A stretch of DNA of 5,999 nt, from NCBI GenBank assembly GCA_044341215.1, contig JBIISC010000048.1, positions 1 through 5,999 of the forward strand. The letters run 5' to 3'. The DNA is from JAFMIT01 sp044341215 (GTDB taxonomy: Bacteria > Actinomycetota > Actinomycetes > S36-B12 > UBA5976). The position numbers and the translations under genes are program-made. This document shows, in pieces, positions 1 to 5,280 of this stretch. The first letter of the stretch is position 1, and each line of letters begins with the position of its first letter. The notes beneath the pieces were generated by a model. That model made no database searches. It was not told where the DNA came from and saw nothing but the letters and a program-made list of their open reading frames with translations.

Positions 1-712
1 CAGCGCCGGAGTAGCCAGACCATTTGCCGCGGGCGTTTGAAGTTTGTTTGTGAAAGTCTTTTACTTCCGCAGTTTTTTCGCGAAGCACTAATGCGGTTGA
101 GATGACAGATTTGGTTTCGTTGGTTGAGTTGTCTTGTTTAGTGCGTTCCTTAATTACTTCAGTTCTGGCTTCCTGCACGCGCTTTGCAACTCGTTTGATG
201 AATGCGGCGTAAAAAGCTCCGCGAGCTGTGGCGGCTGTGTGTTTCTTGCGTACCGGGATTTTGTAGCCTGATTTATGGAGTTTGGATCCGAAGTATGTGT
301 CTTCTTGCCACTTTTTACTCCTAATCCATTCATTACCGAATACCACCATTTGAGTGGAAACTGAATTGAAAAGCATTTCAGTGACTTCGATGTCTGATGG
401 CATGCCATATGCAATTACATATGTGGAATTGTGGGCGATATCCATTTGCAGATCGTTGGCCCAGCCAAGTTGAATAAATAGTTCTATTAAATGTTTGTTT
501 GCTCTTTGACGAAGTTCACCCACTGCAATGGTTTTGGAAATGGGTTTTTCGCGCTGTTCTTTGCGGGCGGTCTGGGCGCGAGCCATTGCTAAATCAACAC
601 TGGCGTTTGTGGCGAGTTGTTGAGCTTTTTTTAGGAATGCATCTGCTTCATGTTCATTGGTGGTGCTTTCGGCCATTGCAAGTAATGCAGCAATGCGATT
701 GATGTTGCTCAT
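1..712 (-). CDS. DUF2786 domain protein, 3' end cut off by the window edge
   Basis: The frame is open from ATG (712-710) to the left edge without a stop: 237 residues, C-terminus missing. Residues about 3-45 (RIAALLAMAESTTNEHEADA, then FLKKAQQLATNASVDLAMAR) match the DUF2786 pattern of a short helical region with alternating Ala/Leu and a Glu-Ala core. Residues about 66-185 form a second region containing YVIAYGMPSDIEVTEMLF and TARGAFYAAFIKRVAKRVQE, which resembles the domain that usually follows DUF2786. The tail (about 186-237) is charged and ends with RGKWSGYSGA, suggesting the true C-terminus is close. The ATG overlaps the TGA of the upstream zincin gene (ATGA), with GGTG five bases before it, so translational coupling is likely. 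The domain's biochemical function is unknown to me. The family call is from remembered motif likeness; confidence is good for DUF2786 and lower for the second domain. Confidence 0.8.
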   Translation of the reverse strand, partial: MSNINRIAALLAMAESTTNEHEADAFLKKAQQLATNASVDLAMARAQTARKEQREKPISKTIAVGELRQRANKHLIELFIQLGWANDLQMDIAHNSTYVIAYGMPSDIEVTEMLFNSVSTQMVVFGNEWIRSKKWQEDTYFGSKLHKSGYKIPVRKKHTAATARGAFYAAFIKRVAKRVQEARTEVIKERTKQDNSTNETKSVISTALVLREKTAEVKDFHKQTSNARGKWSGYSGA

Positions 713-1191
713 CTAGTCACCACAATTTCTTGGCCATCAAATGCAGCGGTCAAAAGCAATGCAACTTCTTCGCCCATGAAGTGACTGACTAGAAATAAAT
801 AGTTCGCAACATATTCGAGTCCATGCGCTTGGGCTTTTGGTACATCAAACCAAGTTAGGTGATGGGCAATTTCGTGAAGCACAACCATTTCGCGCATTGC
901 CCAGTTTGTTTCAGTTGGGATGGCGATGATTTTGTTTTCGAATTCATAGTGAGCTTTAGTTTGGCCTTTGCGCTGGCGAACTAAAACTGGAGTGAGGCCG
1001 ACCCAATCTGATGCGATGGCTTCGATTGCAGTGTTTACATAATTTTGAATCTCGTCGATGGATTTGAACCAGACTTCTGGGGCGATCGTGAGCTCAGAGC
1101 CGAAGAAATTGACCATGCCTGGCCGCTCAAGCACGTGGAAGACCTGCCGCTCAGCCTGATAGACAGACTGACGCATTGGGTCAAGGCTCAC
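709..1191 (-). CDS. SprT-like zincin / TIGR04338-type putative metallohydrolase
   Basis: A 160-residue soluble protein with no signal peptide or membrane helix. It carries HEIAHHL at 106-112, giving zinc ligands H106 and H110 and catalytic E107. AHGLEY follows at 122-127, where H123 is a likely third ligand. The HExxH ... HGxE[FY] order resembles SprT/Spartan-type metalloproteases. The length and sequence agree with the actinobacterial putative metallohydrolase family I remember as TIGR04338. The start is GTG at 1191-1189, supported by AGGAG (1200-1204) eight bases upstream; an ATG at residue 6 is the alternative but would lie 23 bases from that site. It is the first gene of a leftward pair with the DUF2786 gene (4-bp overlap), divergent from msiK. 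The substrate is unknown. Peptidase or other hydrolase activity is inferred from the motif; a DNA-repair role is speculative. Confidence 0.82.
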   Translation of the reverse strand: MSLDPMRQSVYQAERQVFHVLERPGMVNFFGSELTIAPEVWFKSIDEIQNYVNTAIEAIASDWVGLTPVLVRQRKGQTKAHYEFENKIIAIPTETNWAMREMVVLHEIAHHLTWFDVPKAQAHGLEYVANYLFLVSHFMGEEVALLLTAAFDGQEIVVTR

Positions 1192-1199
1192 CGGATTTG

Positions 1200-1204
1200 C
1201 TCCT
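1200..1204 (-). promoter_or_regulatory. Shine-Dalgarno site of the zincin gene
   Basis: AGGAG on the minus strand, eight bases before the GTG start. It is a strong site and decides in favour of GTG at 1191 rather than the ATG five codons downstream. Confidence 0.75.
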
Positions 1205-1273
1205 AAATTGGCTTGGTAGCGGGCGATTGTGCCCTGCTTTGGTGACGATTTGATGAATATCTGAACTGCCCCT

Positions 1274-1301
1274 GTTTTCGCTCTGGGCTCACGGCTAAAC
1301 T
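1274..1301 (+). promoter_or_regulatory. Weak candidate promoter for msiK
   Basis: TAAACT (1296-1301) matches four of six bases of the -10 consensus. A poor T-rich -35-like GTTTTC (1274-1279) lies 16 bases upstream. The -10 would sit inside the left arms of the inverted repeats at 1291-1328, which would fit control by a DNA-binding protein. TTAAAT (1312-1317) is an alternative -10. No convincing promoter is visible for the leftward pair. The call is by eye only. Confidence 0.2.
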
Positions 1302-1328
1302 CGCCTCACAATTAAATAGCCGTTTAGC
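1291..1328. repeat. Two overlapping inverted repeats in the divergent intergenic gap
   Basis: ACGGCTA (1291-1297) is the reverse complement of TAGCCGT (1317-1323), and GCTAAAC (1294-1300) is the reverse complement of GTTTAGC (1322-1328). The left arms overlap and the right arms overlap, so the two pairings exclude each other. The centre is AT-rich (ATTAAATA). The position, between a divergent gene pair and about 55 bases before the msiK start, suits an operator or an alternative-pairing leader. Function is inferred only; the repeats themselves are exact. Confidence 0.5.
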
Positions 1329-1350
1329 GGCAACCTCTACAACGGATCGT

Positions 1351-1368
1351 CTGGCACGTACCTGCCAG
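1351..1368. promoter_or_regulatory. Palindrome CTGGCA-N6-TGCCAG upstream of msiK
   Basis: Perfect 6-bp arms are separated by six bases, ending only three bases before the msiK Shine-Dalgarno site. This could be an operator half-site pair for a dimeric regulator, or a small hairpin in the msiK leader that affects ribosome access. There is no T-tract after it, so it is not a terminator. A 6-bp dyad can occur by chance. Confidence 0.35.
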
Positions 1369-1371
1369 TGG

Positions 1372-1376
1372 AAGGA
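1372..1376 (+). promoter_or_regulatory. Shine-Dalgarno site of msiK
   Basis: AAGGA, six bases before ATG 1383. It selects that ATG over the in-frame GTG at 1368, which would add five residues (MEGNK) absent from the family and would put this site inside the coding region. Confidence 0.75.
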
Positions 1377-1382
1377 AACAAA

Positions 1383-2465
1383 ATGGCCAAGGTGGTCTTT
1401 AAAAACGCTACTCGTATTTATCCGGGTACCGATCGTCCTGCAGTGGACAATCTAAATATCGAAATCAATGATGGCGAATTCCTAGTTTTGGTAGGTCCAT
1501 CAGGTTGCGGTAAATCAACTTCACTTCGTATGTTGGCTGGTCTTGAACCAATCGATGGCGGACAAGTTTTTATTGGTGAGCGCGATGTAACCCATCTCGC
1601 ACCAAAAGATCGCGACATCGCAATGGTTTTCCAAAACTACGCGTTGTACCCACACATGACTGTTGCTGACAACATGGGCTTTGCTTTGAAAATTGCTGGC
1701 AAACCTAAAGATGAAATCCGCAAGCGCGTGGAAGATGCAGCAAAATTGCTCGACTTGATGGAATACCTAGAACGTAAGCCAAAGGCGCTTTCTGGTGGAC
1801 AACGTCAACGTGTTGCAATGGGTCGCGCAATCGTTCGTGAACCACAAGTTTTCTTGATGGACGAACCACTATCTAACTTGGATGCAAAACTTCGTGTACA
1901 AACTCGTACACAGATTGCATCTCTACAACGTCGTCTTGGCGTAACAACTGTTTACGTTACACACGACCAGGTTGAAGCTATGACCATGGGTGACCGCGTT
2001 GCGGTTATGAAAGATGGCGTGCTTCAACAAATCGATTCACCACAAAACCTTTACGACCAACCATCAAACGTTTTCGTTGCTGGTTTCATTGGCTCACCAG
2101 CCATGAACCTTTGCTCCGCATACGTACGCGACGGTGGCGTTGAAGTTGGTGGCGCTCAAATCGCAGTGTCAGCTGAAATTCTTACTGAAGCTCGCAGTCG
2201 TGGACTAACCGAAGTAACAATCGGTTTCCGCCCAGAAGACATGCAGCTCGGTGAAGGTATGGCAATCGCTATTGAGTTCGTTGAAGTTCTAGGTGTTGAT
2301 GCTTACGTTTACGGAACCATCGAAACCACACATGGACAACAGAACACTGTTATCCGCACCGACGGCCGCAAGCCACCAAAAGCTGGTGACACCATCCGTG
2401 TCAACGTTAAAGATGGACATATCCACGTGTTTGATTCAAACACTGGCGAACGTCTAGGCAAGTAA
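1383..2465 (+). CDS. msiK: MsiK/UgpC-type sugar ABC transporter ATP-binding protein
   Basis: A 360-residue cytoplasmic ATPase that energises ABC importers for oligosaccharides or similar solutes. All nucleotide-binding motifs are intact: Walker A GPSGCGKST at 38-46, Q-loop Q84, signature LSGGQ at 136-140, Walker B VFLMDEP with D160 and E161, D-loop SNLD at 164-167, and H-loop H194. A C-terminal MalK-like regulatory (TOBE/OB) region covers about 235-355 and includes GFRPEDM at 281-287. The length is normal for MalK/UgpC/MsiK. The start ATG has AAGGA six bases upstream. No permease or solute-binding gene is adjacent, as expected for MsiK, which in Streptomyces is known to serve several sugar systems. 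Asn is mostly AAC and Arg mostly CGT, suggesting high expression. The symbol is by family and DUF4032 neighbourhood; ugpC or malK are possible alternative labels, and the transported sugar cannot be read from the sequence. Confidence 0.9.
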   Translation: MAKVVFKNATRIYPGTDRPAVDNLNIEINDGEFLVLVGPSGCGKSTSLRMLAGLEPIDGGQVFIGERDVTHLAPKDRDIAMVFQNYALYPHMTVADNMGFALKIAGKPKDEIRKRVEDAAKLLDLMEYLERKPKALSGGQRQRVAMGRAIVREPQVFLMDEPLSNLDAKLRVQTRTQIASLQRRLGVTTVYVTHDQVEAMTMGDRVAVMKDGVLQQIDSPQNLYDQPSNVFVAGFIGSPAMNLCSAYVRDGGVEVGGAQIAVSAEILTEARSRGLTEVTIGFRPEDMQLGEGMAIAIEFVEVLGVDAYVYGTIETTHGQQNTVIRTDGRKPPKAGDTIRVNVKDGHIHVFDSNTGERLGK

Positions 2466-2480
2466 CTCTAAATAATAGTT

Positions 2481-2542
2481 AGGTCGGGATCGTGTCACTA
2501 GCCGTAAAAGCGGCAGTAGCCGATCCCGACCTCTTATTTTTT
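2481..2542 (+). terminator. Terminator-like dyad with T-tract across the DUF4032 start codon
   Basis: The 12-base arm at 2481-2492 (AGGTCGGGATCG) is exactly complementary to 2521-2532 (CGATCCCGACCT). The 28-base loop contains an inner GCCG/CGGC pair. Shortly after the right arm comes CTTATTTTTT, with six Ts at 2537-2542. This is the form of an intrinsic terminator for msiK, starting 15 bases after its TAA. Unusually, the start codon GTG (2492-2494) of the next gene begins at the last base of the left arm, the only upstream AGG (2481-2483) lies in that arm, and the right arm plus T-tract encode residues 10-17. It may therefore be an attenuator or a translation-blocking hairpin rather than a simple terminator. 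The dyad is seen directly; its role is inferred. Confidence 0.6.
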
Positions 2543-3751
2543 CCTTGGGATACGCCACTTGAGGAGTGGCCAGAAGATTTGATTGTTGCTCTCCCACGCG
2601 GTATTTCTCGTCACATCGTGCGCTTTGTTCGTATCAAAGGTGTGATCCATGCAGTTAAAGAAATCGAAGAACACTATGCAAGTAGAGAATACGAATTACT
2701 TTTACAACTTACTGATTTAGGTGTGCCATCGGTTAGGGCCACTGCAGTTGTCTCGGGACGCATTGATAAAAATGGTGAACCACTCCCAGCTGCTTTGATT
2801 ACTGAACACTTGGAATTTTCATTGCCCTATCGCGCAGTCTTTTCATCAACTCCGCGTCCTGATACCGCAATTCGTTTACTCGATGCCTTGACACTTTTGT
2901 TTGTGCGACTTCATAGCATTGGTTTTTCTTGGAATGACTGCTCACTTTCAAATACTTTGTTTCGCCGAGACGCCGGTGCTTTTGCCGCTTACCTAGTGGA
3001 TGCTGAAACTGGGGAAATGCATCCGAACTTGTCCAATGGTCAGCGGCAATACGATATTGAAACTGCTGTATTGAATGTCACTGGCGAAATGATGGATTTA
3101 CAAGCAGGCGGAAAACTTCCTGATTCTGTGGATCCAATTCCAGTTGGGCAGAGTTTGAAAGTGCGTTACGAACGGCTTTGGGAATTTTTATCCAAACCCA
3201 TATTGCTGGAATTTGGCGACCGCGCACCACTCGACAATCACATTCGTCAGTTGAACCTACTTGGATTTGACGTTTCGGGAATCGAGATGAAGTCTCTTGA
3301 TGCAGACCGGCAAGTTGTGCAAGTTGGTGTCAAAGTTGTGGACGCTGGCCACCATGCTCGTCGTTTGATTCGCCTAACTGGTTTAGATGTGGAGGAGAAT
3401 CAGGCGCGTAGATTGCTAAATGATCTCGACAGCTACCGAGCCACAAATGGCGAAAGTGAAGTTGAAGAAGTAGTAGCGCACCGCTGGGTAACTGAACAAT
3501 TTGAGGCCGTGGTTAGCGCTGTGCCGCGCGACCTTGCAAAGAAACTAGAACCTGCCGAGATTTATCACGAAGTATTGGAACATCGCTGGTTTATGTCGGA
3601 GCGTGAACAGCGATTTATCCCAATCGACGAAGTGATTGCTTCTTACATCAGTGAAGTGCTGGCGAACAAGCCAGATGAGGCAACAATGTTCGGCTCACCA
3701 ACAGGACTAGATGACACGATGGAAATAGCTTTAATCAAAGACTTGAGTTAG
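2492..3751 (+). CDS. DUF4032 protein with kinase-like N-terminal region
   Basis: A 419-residue soluble protein of the actinobacterial DUF4032 family, recognised from PLEEWPEDLIVALPRGISRH (22-41), SWNDCSLSNTLFRRDAGAFA (146-165), VVDAGHH (282-288) and LTGLDVEENQARRLLNDLDS (295-314). The N-terminal part shows kinase-fold landmarks: AVKE with K56 (ATP lysine), E66 or E68 as a helix-C glutamate, DCSLSN with D149 and N154 (catalytic loop), and LVDAET with D170 (metal-binding aspartate). The C-terminal half (about 240-395) contains the DUF4032 region. The start must be GTG 2492: a stop in frame lies at 2480-2482 and the next possible start is inside the conserved motif. The site has a poor Shine-Dalgarno and lies in a strong dyad. 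It follows msiK by 26 bases. A phosphotransferase role is inferred from residues only; the substrate is unknown. Confidence 0.88.
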   Translation: MSLAVKAAVADPDLLFFPWDTPLEEWPEDLIVALPRGISRHIVRFVRIKGVIHAVKEIEEHYASREYELLLQLTDLGVPSVRATAVVSGRIDKNGEPLPAALITEHLEFSLPYRAVFSSTPRPDTAIRLLDALTLLFVRLHSIGFSWNDCSLSNTLFRRDAGAFAAYLVDAETGEMHPNLSNGQRQYDIETAVLNVTGEMMDLQAGGKLPDSVDPIPVGQSLKVRYERLWEFLSKPILLEFGDRAPLDNHIRQLNLLGFDVSGIEMKSLDADRQVVQVGVKVVDAGHHARRLIRLTGLDVEENQARRLLNDLDSYRATNGESEVEEVVAHRWVTEQFEAVVSAVPRDLAKKLEPAEIYHEVLEHRWFMSEREQRFIPIDEVIASYISEVLANKPDEATMFGSPTGLDDTMEIALIKDLS

Positions 3752-3775
3752 GGATTTGAATTAAAGACTTGAATT
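3731..3775 (+). repeat. Short imperfect direct repeat at the DUF4032 gene end
   Basis: Bases 3731-3749 and 3757-3775 match at 16 of 19 positions with a 26-base period; the shared core is AAAGACTTGA (3737-3746 and 3763-3772). The first copy encodes the last residues (LIKDLS); the second lies after the stop. This looks like a small tandem duplication of the gene tail, probably of no function, and AT-rich sequence makes chance possible. Confidence 0.4.
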
Positions 3776-3795
3776 TGAGCCTTTAGAGTTTTTGG
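3752..3795. other. Convergent gap between the DUF4032 and GNAT genes
   Basis: This 44-base AT-rich gap separates two genes that end facing each other. I see no strong terminator. Bases 3763-3769 and 3778-3784 can pair on the minus-strand transcript (7 bp, one G-U, 8-base loop), but no T-tract follows in that direction. On the plus strand the same stem has an A-C mismatch and is followed by TTTTT at 3789-3793. At best this is a weak terminator. Confidence 0.25.
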
Positions 3796-4329
3796 TTAGC
3801 TGAAACGTTTTTTGTACTCTTCGCAGCTAAGTTCATAAATAAGTTCGAGGCCATCTTCTTCGTCGATTTGTTCACCAACTAGATCGAAGTTCAGTTTCTT
3901 GATGATGTGCATCGAAGGCAGATTTTCCGGCGAGACTGTGTATCGCAAAGTCTTAACGTCTGGAGATTTCAAAATCATCTGCCACATACCGTGAAGCAGT
4001 TCTTTACCAAATCCTCGGTTTTGAAATTCTGGCACAATCCCAAAACCAATTTCGATCATTCCGTCTTCATCTGGTTGATCGTGAAAACCTGCTGAACCAA
4101 TGATTACTTTTTCAGATTTTTCAACCGCGAGGATTAGTCCGATTTCGGCAAAACTTGGATCAGCTTTAACCCGTGGAATCCGGTGCACAAGTGGACCAGG
4201 TACTTCTACAAGATGTTTGTACGGATTTGTAAAGCCATCCCAAGCTGGTTCTTCACCAGCTTCAAAACTTGCGTAATCAAGCAAAGAAAGTGGAGCGCAA
4301 GTTAAGCGCTCAGTTTCAAACTTAGGCAA
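3796..4329 (-). CDS. GNAT acetyltransferase, RimJ/RimL type
   Basis: A 177-residue cytoplasmic protein likely to transfer acetyl from acetyl-CoA to an amine, such as a protein N-terminus or a small molecule. FETERLTCAPLSLLDY at 4-19 is the usual opening of this group. IGFGIVPEFQNRGFGKELLH (94-113) holds the acetyl-CoA pyrophosphate loop QNRGFG (103-108). SPENLPSMHIIKKLNFDLVG (133-152) is the typical motif B region. The length is normal. The start is TTG directly after the rlmB stop (TAA|TTG), supported by AGAGG eight bases upstream; no other start precedes the conserved N-terminus. It lies in the same frame as rlmB, so only one stop codon separates the two. It is the last gene of a cysS-rlmB-GNAT unit. 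Target unknown; ribosomal protein acetylation is possible given the company, but unproven. Confidence 0.85.
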   Translation of the reverse strand: MPKFETERLTCAPLSLLDYASFEAGEEPAWDGFTNPYKHLVEVPGPLVHRIPRVKADPSFAEIGLILAVEKSEKVIIGSAGFHDQPDEDGMIEIGFGIVPEFQNRGFGKELLHGMWQMILKSPDVKTLRYTVSPENLPSMHIIKKLNFDLVGEQIDEEDGLELIYELSCEEYKKRFS

Positions 4330-5280
4330 TTACTGAACCTCTGCAATCGTGAATAGAGCGATACCAGCCGCTACAGACGCGTTTAGAGATTCAGTTTCGC
4401 CAGTCATTGGAATAAATGCAATCACGTCGCAGTTTTCGGCAACCAAACGCGAAAGGCCTTTGCCTTCACTACCAATCACAAGTAAAACTTTGGATTTACC
4501 CAAGCTTTTTGCTGCTTGTGAAATGTTTTGTTCGCCATCAGCATCAAGTCCGATTACAAAATATCCAGCTTTCTTGAATTTCTCAATAGTGCGAGTCAAG
4601 TTTGTTGCTCGAGCAACTGGAACTCTTGCTGCGGCACCAGCGGAGGTACGCCAGGCAACTGCAGTCATGCCAGTGCTGCGACGCTCTGGCAATACAACTG
4701 CACCTGCACCAAACGCTGCTGCTGAACGAACTACTGCGCCAAGATTTCGTGGATCGGTTATGCCGTCTAGTGCGACGATTAGTTTTGAGGTGCCGATCAC
4801 TTCTTCAGCATCTGGATATATGTATGGCTTAACGGTCAGTGCAATGCCTTGATGAAGTGCGACTCCTGCAATTCTTTCAATCTGCATTTTGCCAACTTCA
4901 AGAATGTTCAATCCTTGTTCAGAGGCAAGATCAAGTGCTTCACGAATCCGCTCATCTTGTTCAATTCCAGTTGCAACGTGAAGTGCAATGGCTGGAACCT
5001 TTGCCCGAAGTGCTTCAACAACAGGATTGCGGCCAACAACAACATCGAGTTGAGCTTTAGTTGCACGACTTGATCGCACTGAGGTTGCACTGGCAGTTCC
5101 AGAAGAACGAGTAGTTTTCTTGGCGTCACCTTTGTAAGTCTTATGCTGTTTGCGGTCCGCTGCTTTCGGCGTTGGTCCGCGACCTTCTAAGCCTTGGCGC
5201 CGTTGGCCACCAGAGCCAACGGTGCTTCCCTTTTTGGATGTTTTGCGCATCGCGCCTTTACGTTGTGAATTTCCAGCCAT
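4330..5280 (-). CDS. rlmB: RlmB-like 23S rRNA 2'-O-ribose methyltransferase (SpoU/TrmH family)
   Basis: A 316-residue SPOUT-fold methyltransferase. The RlmB family uses S-adenosylmethionine to methylate the 2'-O of a guanosine in 23S rRNA (G2251 in E. coli). Residues 1-75 are a Lys/Arg/Ser/Gly-rich, low-complexity tail, common in actinobacterial members and probably RNA-binding or disordered. About 79-155 is the substrate-binding domain (VVGRNPVVEAL). The catalytic domain shows all three SpoU motifs: DGITDPRNLGAVVRSA (172-187, with N179 and R185), IGSEGKGL (269-276) and IPMTGETESLNASVAAG (290-306). The knot cofactor loop appears intact. ATG 5280 shares one base with the cysS stop (TGATG); a GGAAAG nine bases upstream is a modest ribosome site. 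The exact methylated base is inferred by family; other SpoU enzymes modify tRNA. Confidence 0.92.
   Translation of the reverse strand: MAGNSQRKGAMRKTSKKGSTVGSGGQRRQGLEGRGPTPKAADRKQHKTYKGDAKKTTRSSGTASATSVRSSRATKAQLDVVVGRNPVVEALRAKVPAIALHVATGIEQDERIREALDLASEQGLNILEVGKMQIERIAGVALHQGIALTVKPYIYPDAEEVIGTSKLIVALDGITDPRNLGAVVRSAAAFGAGAVVLPERRSTGMTAVAWRTSAGAAARVPVARATNLTRTIEKFKKAGYFVIGLDADGEQNISQAAKSLGKSKVLLVIGSEGKGLSRLVAENCDVIAFIPMTGETESLNASVAAGIALFTIAEVQ
4338..4342 (-). promoter_or_regulatory. Shine-Dalgarno site of the GNAT gene, inside rlmB
   Basis: AGAGG on the minus strand, eight bases before TTG 4329 and within the last codons of rlmB. It supports use of the rare TTG start by reinitiation after the rlmB stop. 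Confidence 0.6.

Noticed and set aside
154..414. Leftward 86-codon frame
   Set aside because: It is in a different frame within the DUF2786 coding region, which is open throughout and has family motifs.
499..702. Rightward 67-codon frame rich in Trp, His and Leu
   Set aside because: It is antisense to the DUF2786 gene; composition is unnatural and no ribosome site or motif was seen.
1368..1382. Upstream GTG start for msiK adding five residues
   Set aside because: The extension would include the AAGGA ribosome site and overlap the palindrome; homologues begin at the MAKV-type start.
1192..1382. Possible tRNA, riboswitch or small RNA in the divergent gap
   Set aside because: No cloverleaf, no recognised aptamer core and no terminator were seen; only the short dyads already listed.
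4349..4852. Rightward open frame of 167 codons opposite rlmB
   Set aside because: It lies fully antisense to rlmB, which has complete family motifs. The translation has no recognisable domain and is rich in Ala, Pro, Ser and Thr, as expected of a shadow frame.
4839..5129. Several small frames on both strands over the rlmB N-terminal and substrate-binding region
   Set aside because: All overlap a well-supported gene, and their Gln/Leu- or Asn/Cys-rich translations look like shadows of it.
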